Below, one piece after another: positions 54,227-61,688 of a DNA stretch of 64,000 nt. The position numbers were made by a program, and so were the translations under genes. A model generated the notes under the pieces. That model was given only the letters and a program-made list of their open reading frames with translations, was not told the origin of the DNA and made no database searches. The DNA comes from Pseudomonadales bacterium (GTDB lineage Bacteria; Pseudomonadota; Gammaproteobacteria; Pseudomonadales; Azotimanducaceae). Position 1 is the stretch's first letter. The number at the start of each line of letters is the position of its first letter. The DNA lies in assembly GCA_022448085.1 (NCBI GenBank), contig JAKUTH010000003.1, positions 1-64,000 on the forward strand, read 5' to 3'.

Positions 54227-54763
54227 GTGAGTACGAAAATTGCATTCCCGTCGAACTGGAGCCCGCGGCAGCAGGGCACGCTTGTGTACTTGTTGAGAGA
54301 GTCGTCGGTTTTATTGATCCACAAGCTTAGTGGGCACGGAGCGGGACGAATCAACGCACCGGGTGGACGCCTCGAAAAAGATGAATCGATTTATCAATGC
54401 GCGGTGCGGGAGGTACGTGAAGAAGTGGGGATCGGGGTGGCGTCTCTTAGTCCCGCCGCGGCACTACGGTTTCATGATTTTGGCAACGGTTTCTCCATGG
54501 CGGGCTACGTCTTCACATCGAGAACATTCGAGGGTGACGCTATGTCGAGTAGCGAGGCCGATCCTTTTTGGTGTCGTTTGGACGAAATTCCGTATGACGA
54601 GATGTGGGAGGACGACGCTCTGTGGTTACCTCGAGTACTTGCAGGCGATTGTATTATCGGAGACTTTATATTCGAGAACGATCGTTTGAGATCTCACGAC
54701 ACTGGGCAGGTAGATCAAAGTGAAATCCAGCAGTATTTTGAGAGCGGTTCGATCGGGACCTAG
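54227..54763 (+). CDS. Nudix hydrolase, MutT/8-oxo-dGTPase-like
   Basis: A 178-residue Nudix protein. The full Nudix box lies at 47-69 (G47, E53, then REVREEVGI at 61-69), so the enzyme should be active. The start is GTG 54227. The KLSGHGAGRINAPGG stretch and the C-terminal half resemble MTH1/MutT-type enzymes that clean oxidised nucleotides. It neighbours the dUTPase and macrodomain genes, forming a nucleotide housekeeping group. The GTG-started LLM gene follows by 12 bases. Confidence 0.83.
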   Translation: MSTKIAFPSNWSPRQQGTLVYLLRESSVLLIHKLSGHGAGRINAPGGRLEKDESIYQCAVREVREEVGIGVASLSPAAALRFHDFGNGFSMAGYVFTSRTFEGDAMSSSEADPFWCRLDEIPYDEMWEDDALWLPRVLAGDCIIGDFIFENDRLRSHDTGQVDQSEIQQYFESGSIGT

Positions 54764-54775
54764 GGAAGAGTGTAG

Positions 54776-55678
54776 GTGCGCATAGGGATTTCCATCGCCA
54801 CGATGCAGCTAACCCGTGATCATCGCGAAGGTGCGCGGAATATCGTCGAGCGGGCCGCCCGGGCCAGGGATGCGGGACTGGATTCGCTGTTTGTTGGCGA
54901 CCATCACGTCACCGCAGTGCCTTACTATCAGAACAGTCCCGTGATTGGACGAATACTTGCAGAATGGGATCGTGGTGATTGTGGCGCATTGTATCTGTTG
55001 CCTCTATGGAACCCGGTGCTTGTGGCAGAGCAAACGGCGACGCTCGCGTGCATCGCCCAAGGTCGATTTATTCTGCAGTGTGCACTAGGTGGTGAACGAC
55101 AACAGAGTGGCGGGATGGGCGTTCCGCATCGGGACCGGCGAAGCATGTTCGAAGATGCGGTCAACCTCTTGCGTCGACTGTGGTCTGGAGAAACGCTCGA
55201 TCACGATCGTCATTGGCAATTGAGGGACGCACGGATTTCACCGTTACCTCCGGAGCCCATTGATATATGGATAGGTGCAACGGCAGACGTAGCCATCGAA
55301 CGAGCGGCCCGGCTCGGTGATGGTTGGCTAGGCGATCCTGGAAGCGTGTTTGATGCAACGCGACACCAACTTAACGTTTATCGCGAAGCATGTGAGCGCC
55401 TGGGTACCGCCAAGGGAGCCGTCGCATTGCGGCGGGACGTCTTTGTGGGGAAATCAGCCGACGAGGCAAGCCGTCGGATGGAACCTTATCTCGGAAATTA
55501 CCGTGGCTTCGATCCGGAAGCACTTATTGTGGGGGATGTCGGTTTGGTTACGGAACGCCTGAATGACTTTAAAGAGCTCGGGTTTACGGACGTGTTGATG
55601 CGAAATATATCGAGAGATCAGGACGAGGCACTGGCGACCATCGAACGGATGGGGCGGGTGCGGGAACAGCTCAAGTAG
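54776..55678 (+). CDS. LLM-class flavin/F420-dependent oxidoreductase
   Basis: A 300-residue luciferase-like TIM-barrel protein. RIGISIATMQLTRDHREGAR and LYLLPLWNPVLVAEQTATLA are family landmarks, as is IDIWIGATADVAIERAARLG. The start is GTG 54776 with GGAAGAG upstream. It is the fourth LLM oxidoreductase of this window and is probably co-transcribed with the Nudix gene. Cofactor (F420 or FMN) and substrate are open. Confidence 0.8.
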   Translation: MRIGISIATMQLTRDHREGARNIVERAARARDAGLDSLFVGDHHVTAVPYYQNSPVIGRILAEWDRGDCGALYLLPLWNPVLVAEQTATLACIAQGRFILQCALGGERQQSGGMGVPHRDRRSMFEDAVNLLRRLWSGETLDHDRHWQLRDARISPLPPEPIDIWIGATADVAIERAARLGDGWLGDPGSVFDATRHQLNVYREACERLGTAKGAVALRRDVFVGKSADEASRRMEPYLGNYRGFDPEALIVGDVGLVTERLNDFKELGFTDVLMRNISRDQDEALATIERMGRVREQLK

Positions 55679-55702
55679 GCGCTCCTCCGGCTACGTAACC
55701 CA

Positions 55703-56485
55703 TTATTGGCGGGTCGTCGCCGTTGGCGTGCGTTTCTCCGACAATTCGTGCAGAACATTCCAAAGTATGGTGCCGGCGCAGACGCTCGCAGGAATAACGA
55801 GAACGTTAAAGAAAGGTAATGCCAGCAGGCCAACCGCGAGAGACCCGAACACAATTGTGGGGCCTGGGTTTCGACGCAACAGCGTGCGGGTGTGGCTAAA
55901 AGGAAGCCCGCGATTTTCTGACGCGTGATCGACGCACTGCACGGCGGTCAACCAGGCGCCGACTATCAGCCAGATGAGAGGTGCAATGGGGCTAAGTATT
56001 AAACCTATGATCAAGGCGGCGAGGAGTACCGTGAGATGGTATCGAAGTTTAGTCAGTTCTCGTTTGTATGCGGAGATAGCGGACCTTATAAGACTTTCGT
56101 CTGCAATGATCGCTGCGCCATATTCATGCTCTTCTGTTTGTGATGACAAGCTACCCAAAAATGGGCTCGAGATAATTATCGCGACGAATCCAACCAACCA
56201 AGTGCCTGACACAATCACAATCACGTAAACCATTGGTACGAGAATGGCTCCGGAGAACGAAAGCCAATCAGGCAATAGTTGCATGATGCTGTGGGTAGTA
56301 GTTTTGATGTAGCTGAATGCGAAGAAGAGGAATACTGAGACGATAACTAAACTGCAGGCTACGGGTCGCCACAGGTATTGACGGAAGCACGGTAGACGAA
56401 TCAAAAGAAATCCGCGTAGGAAGGCTTTGACAGGAATGGTCAGTCGGTCGAACACGAGACCACGAAGTAAGTTGGGGGATTTCAC
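55703..56485 (-). CDS. cysZ: CysZ/EI24-family membrane protein
   Basis: A 260-residue protein with several long hydrophobic segments (about 38-60, 78-110, 150-180 and 210-235) in the EI24/CysZ pattern. NLLRGLVFDRLTIPVKAFLR near the N-terminus is a little longer than usual. CysZ of E. coli is a sulfate importer for cysteine synthesis; other EI24 members have unclear roles. It is divergent from the APH-like gene. No sulfate genes are near, so transport specificity is unproven. Confidence 0.72.
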   Translation of the reverse strand: MKSPNLLRGLVFDRLTIPVKAFLRGFLLIRLPCFRQYLWRPVACSLVIVSVFLFFAFSYIKTTTHSIMQLLPDWLSFSGAILVPMVYVIVIVSGTWLVGFVAIIISSPFLGSLSSQTEEHEYGAAIIADESLIRSAISAYKRELTKLRYHLTVLLAALIIGLILSPIAPLIWLIVGAWLTAVQCVDHASENRGLPFSHTRTLLRRNPGPTIVFGSLAVGLLALPFFNVLVIPASVCAGTILWNVLHELSEKRTPTATTRQ

Positions 56486-56672
56486 TTTAGCGACTTTGGC
56501 TCGAATTGGCTCTGGGCAATGAAAACGCGTCGGAATTGGCTAAATGTTCGTAAACACTAAATTCGACCGTTGCGATGTCGTTGGCGATCGATGTGCGTCG
56601 CCTAACTGGGTTGACGTGGTGTGCCCGACCGGTTATCACCACGGACATGGCGGAAGCTGAGGTGCGGTAAAC

Positions 56673-57680
56673 ATGATCGATGGAATCAACCTATCAAAAG
56701 TCACGGACTGGGTTCAGGGCAGGATCCCGGAAATTGCGCCGCCGCTTGATTTTGAGCTCATCGCGGGAGGCCATTCGAACCTGACCTTCAAGTTTACGGA
56801 TACCCAGGGATCAGCATACGTCCTGCGACGCCCGCCGCTGGGCCACGTTCTAGAGAGTGCTCACGACATGGGTCGGGAACATCGCATTGTGTCGGCTTTG
56901 TCGGGTTCCTCGGTCCCGGTGGCGCCAACGTATGGGCTATGCGAAGACACCGACGTTAACGGGGCGCCGTTTTACCTTATGGGTTTTGTAAGCGGTGTTG
57001 TCTTGCACAACCAACAGCCGGCACAAAAGATGACGGAAGCGGAGCGACATTCGTTCGGATTGCACGCCATCGAAGTTCTCTCCGACCTGCATTTGATTAA
57101 CCCAGACGATGTTGGTCTCGGACAACTCGGTCGTAAGGAAGCGTACATTGAACGTCAACTTAAGCGGTGGACAAAGCAGTGGGAAGCCACCAAAACGCAT
57201 GAGATTCCTGAAATGGATGAGAGTCTGAGACTGTTGCACGAGGACCTGCCGGTTCAGGTTGGGGCCGCTATCGTTCACGGTGACTATCGTCCCGGCAATA
57301 TGATCGTCGCCGAGGGACGAATGGCGGCACTACTCGACTGGGAACTCTGCACACTTGGCGACCCTCTCGCGGATGTTGGGTACATGCTCAATAACTGGCC
57401 ATCGGCCGGCGAACGTGGAGCGGAAAATGCACCGACAGCGCTGGAAGGATTTCCGGACCGCGGCGAAATCCAGGAACGATACGAAGTGGCGACGGGGCGA
57501 AGCCTCGAACGGATCAACTACTACCGTGCGTTTTCTCACTGGCGTTTGGGCGCGATAACCCAAGGTGTTTACAAGCGTTATCTTGTTGGGGCGATGGGGA
57601 AACAGGAGTTCGATCTCGAGGTGTACAAGGAAGGTATCTCTACGCGGGCCTGTTCAGCACTCAACCTATTGACCGACTGA
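56673..57680 (+). CDS. Aminoglycoside phosphotransferase-like kinase (ACAD10/11-type)
   Basis: A 335-residue protein-kinase-fold enzyme. FELIAGGHSNLTFKF opens the ATP-binding lobe. IVHGDYRPGNM is the catalytic loop and LLDWELCTLGDPLADVG the metal-binding loop. This subgroup is related to the kinase domain of ACAD10/ACAD11 and is often found beside acyl-CoA genes, where it may phosphorylate hydroxy-acyl substrates; it is not an antibiotic-resistance enzyme by context. ATG 56673. Confidence 0.82.
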   Translation: MIDGINLSKVTDWVQGRIPEIAPPLDFELIAGGHSNLTFKFTDTQGSAYVLRRPPLGHVLESAHDMGREHRIVSALSGSSVPVAPTYGLCEDTDVNGAPFYLMGFVSGVVLHNQQPAQKMTEAERHSFGLHAIEVLSDLHLINPDDVGLGQLGRKEAYIERQLKRWTKQWEATKTHEIPEMDESLRLLHEDLPVQVGAAIVHGDYRPGNMIVAEGRMAALLDWELCTLGDPLADVGYMLNNWPSAGERGAENAPTALEGFPDRGEIQERYEVATGRSLERINYYRAFSHWRLGAITQGVYKRYLVGAMGKQEFDLEVYKEGISTRACSALNLLTD

Positions 57681-57778
57681 ACCGCTTCGTTTCGACAAAA
57701 CCGACGCAGCGCGTGAATTCCGCGTGCTTACGCTAGTAGACGACCATCGATCCAGGCTGATTTAGATACAGAAGAAGC

Positions 57779-57819
57779 GGTGCGCGGGACCTGCGGGTGC
57801 AAGGACCCGTCCCGCGACC
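57779..57819. repeat. Strong hairpin with bulge downstream of the APH-like gene
   Basis: CGCGGGA (57783-57789) pairs with TCCCGCG (57810-57816), and inside it CGGGT (57794-57798) pairs with ACCCG (57805-57809), leaving a 6-base loop and a 4-base bulge. GGT and ACC extend the outer stem with one bulged base. It follows the APH-like gene by about 100 bases and could end transcription or form part of the adjoining RNA element, but no U-run follows on the plus strand. Confidence 0.45.
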
Positions 57820-57852
57820 AAGACGCTCTACACGCCCCTCGGCAAGGAAAAG

Positions 57853-57960
57853 TAAAAAGGCGTGTCAGCGGCGGGAGCCGCTGAAAACAACTTCGCTGGG
57901 GGAAGGACACTTGACAGGGAGGACTGCATTGAAGTTGTGTTGCACGCCTAAACTCTTTGG
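57853..57960 (-). ncRNA. Candidate small RNA with three-way junction and terminator-like end
   Basis: A leftward transcript from the promoter at 57967-57994 would fold compactly. AGGCGTG/CACGCCT (57943-57949 with 57858-57864) closes the fold, ACAACTTC/GAAGTTGT (8 pairs) and CAGCGGC/GCCGCTG (7 pairs with a 4-base loop) branch from it. A run of five U follows the closing stem at 57853-57857, as in an intrinsic terminator. The 36-base loop between the 8-pair strands has TCCTCCC and CCTTCCCCC, which could pair with Shine-Dalgarno sites. No protein of quality is encoded. A plus-strand RNA is also possible, since the small hairpin then has a GGGA (GNRA) loop. Confidence 0.45.
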
Positions 57961-57966
57961 TCATGC

Positions 57967-57994
57967 ATTATGTACAGTACAAAGTTATTGTCAA
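57967..57994 (-). promoter_or_regulatory. Strong leftward sigma70-type promoter
   Basis: On the minus strand TTGACA (57989-57994) is followed after 16 bases by CATAAT (57967-57972), matching the -35 fully and the -10 at five of six positions. It points away from the regulator gene, whose stop lies at 58024, and toward the candidate RNA. A TGTACAGTACA palindrome (57971-57981) overlaps its -10 end, so a bound repressor would block it. Confidence 0.6.
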
Positions 57995-58000
57995 GACTTT

Positions 58001-58018
58001 TTGTATAGTATTTGTACA
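58001..58018 (-). promoter_or_regulatory. Operator direct repeats (TGTACAA / TATACAA, 11-base spacing)
   Basis: On the minus strand TGTACAA (58012-58018) and TATACAA (58001-58007) lie exactly 11 bases apart, just upstream of the -35. CarH-type MerR proteins bind 11-base direct repeats of the form T-n-n-A-C-A, and the adjacent gene encodes a MerR protein of related architecture. Binding is inferred. Confidence 0.5.
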
Positions 58019-58023
58019 GTAAC

Positions 58024-58935
58024 TTAATTGGCTTTTTGAACTGAATCTTCGGCTTCCACGAGAACGCTGAGTGCATTTTCGAGGCAGGCTCTCGCCTCGT
58101 TGGCTTCGAGCGAAATTTCGAAGTGATTAGCTGCAGTATTGACGGTGCCGCAGCGTTCGGTGTGAATTGCATATGCGTTAATTTGTGTAATTAGTTGAAC
58201 CAAGTCGCGGGGGCAGGTGCAGCCTTCGATGCTCGTTCTGGTTGCCAGGTGGAAAAGTTGCTCGTCGGAGAAACGACGTTGGGTCGAACTTGTCGTACGG
58301 AACGCGCGTCCAGAGCGAAGGCACGTCTCCTCGATTTGTTGCCATGTTGACGGCCACGGCAGTACCTCCAATCCACGCTCCGTTGCGATTTGTAGATCGT
58401 TATCGGTACAAAAATGGTACACAACCACGACACGCGCGTCTGTATATTCTGTATATTTATCAATTAGATAGATGTCTAGACTGGGCATCTCGAGGACGAC
58501 GACGTCAAGTTTTTGAAGTCGTTGCGGTGGGGTCCGTTGCAATGGAGTGGAGGCAAAAGCGTCTGCACTCGGCCAACGATCGAGGATCTCCAGGCGGTTG
58601 CCATCATTAAATTGCTTTTCGGCTAAAAGTAAGGCAGTCCCGGCGAGGGCTACTTTGAGTCGCCGGTTGGAGGGAGTTAGCGCTGGCGAATATTGACCTA
58701 ATCGATTGGCCAGATCCGCGTCGCTCAGTTTTATGAGTTGGCTGACGGGGTGACCTTGGTCGATAAGACGCTTGATTTGGGTTAGCCGATGAATCTGGGT
58801 TTCGCTGTAGAACCGCGTCTTGCCAGCTTTTTCCGCCGGATTCATACCGTAGCGTCTTTCCCATGCGCGCAAACATTCGACGGTTACACCCGTGAGTTTA
58901 GACACCGCGCCTATTCTGTACAGTTCTTCTGTCAT
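58024..58935 (-). CDS. MerR-family regulator, LitR/CarH-like without visible B12 motif
   Basis: A 303-residue regulator. The MerR DNA-binding domain is at 5-72 (YRIGAVSKLTGVTVECLRAW, then ERRYG and TRFYSETQIHRLTQIKR). The C-terminal half resembles the Rossmann-like domain of the LitR/CarH group but lacks the DxHxxG cobalamin motif. A Cys-rich piece, GCTCPRDLVQLI, is followed by an ERCGTVN segment, so a metal, redox or other ligand is possible. Its promoter and the RNA promoter next to its 3' end share TGTACA elements, which suggests autoregulation and control of the RNA. Confidence 0.82.
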   Translation of the reverse strand: MTEELYRIGAVSKLTGVTVECLRAWERRYGMNPAEKAGKTRFYSETQIHRLTQIKRLIDQGHPVSQLIKLSDADLANRLGQYSPALTPSNRRLKVALAGTALLLAEKQFNDGNRLEILDRWPSADAFASTPLQRTPPQRLQKLDVVVLEMPSLDIYLIDKYTEYTDARVVVVYHFCTDNDLQIATERGLEVLPWPSTWQQIEETCLRSGRAFRTTSSTQRRFSDEQLFHLATRTSIEGCTCPRDLVQLITQINAYAIHTERCGTVNTAANHFEISLEANEARACLENALSVLVEAEDSVQKAN

Positions 58936-58962
58936 TCACGTACTGAACAAAAGGGGCCGCGA

Positions 58963-58990
58963 ATTGTACAGAGTTTGGTTCGGCTGTCCA
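58963..58990 (-). promoter_or_regulatory. Leftward promoter of the MerR-type regulator with embedded TGTACA
   Basis: On the minus strand TGGACA (58985-58990) and TACAAT (58963-58968) are separated by 16 bases, each matching consensus at five of six positions. The -10 lies within TTGTACA (58964-58970 on the plus strand), the same element as in the RNA promoter. A further TTGACA is at 58994-58999. A TGTACA also occurs at 58917-58922 inside the first codons of the gene. Confidence 0.55.
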
Positions 58991-59139
58991 GCTTGTCAAG
59001 ATTTGTCTAGCTACGTTGTTCGGAAGTCGTTGGTGAGACGTTGAGGAACGTTCTCGAAGCAATCAACATTTGGAATTAGGTTTCGTCACCGAGAAATCGT
59101 CATAGAATGACACGGAGGTCCAACATTTAAAGGGGTCGC

Positions 59140-60684
59140 GTGAAAAATAACATTGGGTTGTGGTTGGCGAAGCGGTCACTGCTCTCGCCGAATCGGGAAG
59201 CGTATGTTGACGGGAATACTGGCGTGCGGTTGACGTATGCGGCGCTTAATGAACGTTGTAATCGAATCGCAAACGCTTTCGTTCTTGACGGAGTCGAGAA
59301 AGGTGAGCGGGTCGGTCTCTTGTTGATGAATAGTGCTGAATTCATGGAAGCCTACTTTGCCTTGGGCAAGATCGGAGCGGTCGTTGTGCCGCTGAACTGG
59401 CGGTTGGTTGCGGATGAATTGGAGTTCATTCTAAAAGACAGTGGTACGACCAGGCTTATCTTTAGCGAAGAGTTCATCGAAACGGTTGCAGAGCTTCATA
59501 GCCGCGGCGAGCGCACCGATATTCGCCAGTGGTTGCAGGTCGAAGGTGCTGAGGACGTCGTATATTTCGCCGATGGGTATGTGGGATTCCGGGATACCGC
59601 TGATGACACTGAACCGGAAATTGCGGCCGTCGGTGACGACATGTTGTACATCATGTACACCTCCGGAACGACCGGGTTACCGAAGGGCGTCGTCCATACG
59701 CATGAGACCTCTGCATGGGGAGCATTAACCATTGCCGGGACAACCTATTATCAAGAAAGCGACCGATTCTTGTCGCCGCTGCCGATGTTCCATGTCGGTG
59801 CGCTCACTCCTCTCACCGTGAACGTATACCGCGGTACTACGAGCGTCGTCATGCGCAGTTTCGACCCCGTTCGGGCGTGGGAACTCGTTGATTTGGAGAA
59901 AGTGACAACCGGATTGTGCGTGCCGGCGATGTTAAATTTTATGCTGCAGGTGCCAAATCTCGAACGCTATGATTTTTCGCAATGGCGGTGGTGCCTATCG
60001 GGTGCAGCTCCGGTACCGGAATCCTTGATCGAGGCATATGCGGACTTGGGAATCGAGATTCACCAAGTGTATGGATTAACCGAATCCTGCGGGCCGGCGT
60101 GCTTAATTGATGCTGAAAACGCGCTCAAACGGATTGGATCCACCGGCAAGGCCTTTTTTCACACGGATATCGCCATCGTTCGCCCCGATGGATCGCCGTG
60201 CGCTAGCGAAGAAGCGGGTGAGGTGCTGGTGAGGGGTGAGCACATCATGCGTGAGTACTGGAATCGACCCGAAGCCACTGCCGAAACGATCGTCGATGGT
60301 TGGTTGCACACCGGAGATGTGGCTCGCATGGACAGTGAGGGATTTGTGTACATTCAGGATCGAATAAAAGACATGATTATCTCTGGCGGAGAAAATGTGT
60401 ACCCGGCGGAAATCGAAAACCTTCTGCAGACGCACGACGATATCTCAGAGGCCGCGATCATTGGACAACCAAGTGAAACGTGGGGCGAATCTCCGTTCGC
60501 GATTATTGTGCGTACCGACAAGGAACTGACTCAAACAGACGTTTTGGAGTTTTGTACTGGAAAACTCGCTGGGTTCAAGATGCCCAAAGGAGTGGTCTTT
60601 GTCGATGAGATCCCACGCAACCCGAGTGGCAAGATCCTAAAACGCGTGCTTCGTGATCAGTTTCCCGGGCCGGCCGAGGTTTAG
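59140..60684 (+). CDS. Acyl-CoA synthetase (AMP-forming ligase)
   Basis: A 514-residue ANL-superfamily enzyme that joins a carboxylic acid to CoA through an acyl-adenylate. MYTSGTTGLPKGVVHTH is the phosphate-binding loop, QVYGLTESCG the adenine site and WLHTGDVARMD the hinge Asp region. DRIKDMIISGGENVYPAEIE continues it, and PRNPSGKILKR holds the catalytic Lys. GTG 59140 has AAGGGG upstream. It is followed after two bases by an APH-like kinase. Chain-length preference is not evident. Confidence 0.9.
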   Translation: MKNNIGLWLAKRSLLSPNREAYVDGNTGVRLTYAALNERCNRIANAFVLDGVEKGERVGLLLMNSAEFMEAYFALGKIGAVVVPLNWRLVADELEFILKDSGTTRLIFSEEFIETVAELHSRGERTDIRQWLQVEGAEDVVYFADGYVGFRDTADDTEPEIAAVGDDMLYIMYTSGTTGLPKGVVHTHETSAWGALTIAGTTYYQESDRFLSPLPMFHVGALTPLTVNVYRGTTSVVMRSFDPVRAWELVDLEKVTTGLCVPAMLNFMLQVPNLERYDFSQWRWCLSGAAPVPESLIEAYADLGIEIHQVYGLTESCGPACLIDAENALKRIGSTGKAFFHTDIAIVRPDGSPCASEEAGEVLVRGEHIMREYWNRPEATAETIVDGWLHTGDVARMDSEGFVYIQDRIKDMIISGGENVYPAEIENLLQTHDDISEAAIIGQPSETWGESPFAIIVRTDKELTQTDVLEFCTGKLAGFKMPKGVVFVDEIPRNPSGKILKRVLRDQFPGPAEV

Positions 60685-60686
60685 AC

Positions 60687-61688
60687 GTGGACCTTGACGA
60701 GTTGGCGAGTCGTCTTGGCCCCTTCTGTGCAGCAAAGTATGAAAGCTCGGATGTTGAAGTTTTCGACGTGCACCATATGCCCGGCCACGCCGGGTTCGCT
60801 TATGGATTCAGTGTTCGAACCTCCGATGAGATTGAGTCTTGGTTTATTCGTTTGCCGCCACCCAACGTCAATTGGCGTGGAACCGCAGACGTGCTCAGAC
60901 AGGTTGAAGTTCTCGATGCTCTTGATGGGACCGATGTCCCGCACTGCTCTGTTAGGTGGTCTGGCAACGATCTCGAGTGGTTTGGGAGGCCTTATTTCGT
61001 TGTCCCGCACCTGGACGGAGATGTGATGCGGCTAGGCCCGGGCGAGTGGGCTGAGAAACTGAGCGCGAAGCAGGCGTTGGAACTTGGTCGAGAGGTGATG
61101 TCAGCCTTGGCCAAGATCCACAAAATCGATCCCGTGGAGACGCCCTATCTTGGCGATGCAGTTCCCTTCGTTGACGATGTTGAGCGTTGGGACCGCTTTT
61201 ACGAGCGAGCTGCGGATCCGGAGTTGTTAGCCGGAGTCCCGCATTGCCGGGAGCGACTGCTTGAAACGTTGCCGCAAGAAGCGCCCGTGGGAATATTTCA
61301 TGGGGATTTTCAAACGTCTAACTTATTTTGTTCGGCTGACGGAAAGCTCCTGGCTGTTATTGATTGGGAACTCACAGGAATCGGCGCCACGCTTAACGAC
61401 GTTGGCTGGATTTGTACGTTTAGTGATCGAAAAGCTTGGGGTGGAGATGGGGCCGGCCGCCCGGTATTCCTTGAACCGGATATTCTGATGGAACTATACG
61501 TGGAGGCATATGGTGATCCGCTACCGGACCTCAATTGGTTTCGGGCGCTAGCTGCATACAAGTTCGCGATCATCACCGGGTTCAATCTCAGCCTACATCG
61601 GCGCGGCAAACGGGTTGATCCGTCCTGGGAACAGACGCGACTATCGATGGATCCGCTGATCCATCGAGCGCTGGAATTGCTGGGTTAA
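60687..61688 (+). CDS. Aminoglycoside phosphotransferase-like kinase
   Basis: A 333-residue APH/choline-kinase-fold enzyme. IFHGDFQTSNLF is the catalytic loop and VIDWELTGIG the metal-binding loop; SWFIRLPPPNVNWRG belongs to the N-terminal lobe. GTG 60687 follows the acyl-CoA ligase stop by two bases, so the two are coupled. A role in acyl or alcohol phosphorylation linked to the ligase is plausible, but not shown. It overlaps the convergent ABC gene by four bases. Confidence 0.82.
   Translation: MDLDELASRLGPFCAAKYESSDVEVFDVHHMPGHAGFAYGFSVRTSDEIESWFIRLPPPNVNWRGTADVLRQVEVLDALDGTDVPHCSVRWSGNDLEWFGRPYFVVPHLDGDVMRLGPGEWAEKLSAKQALELGREVMSALAKIHKIDPVETPYLGDAVPFVDDVERWDRFYERAADPELLAGVPHCRERLLETLPQEAPVGIFHGDFQTSNLFCSADGKLLAVIDWELTGIGATLNDVGWICTFSDRKAWGGDGAGRPVFLEPDILMELYVEAYGDPLPDLNWFRALAAYKFAIITGFNLSLHRRGKRVDPSWEQTRLSMDPLIHRALELLG

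Noticed and set aside
56673-57680. Aminoglycoside resistance gene
   Set aside because: Motifs are shared by the whole APH fold; the context of acyl-CoA genes and the ACAD10/11-like sequence fit a metabolic kinase.
57728-57964. Minus-strand 78-codon frame over the candidate RNA
   Set aside because: The ATG overlaps the expected transcription start, there is no ribosome site, and the peptide is Cys/Arg/Pro-rich with no family look.
57681-58020. Cobalamin riboswitch or another known RNA (RNase P, tmRNA, SRP, 6S)
   Set aside because: None of the conserved cores of these RNAs is present on either strand; the regulator's resemblance to B12-binding CarH raised the idea only.
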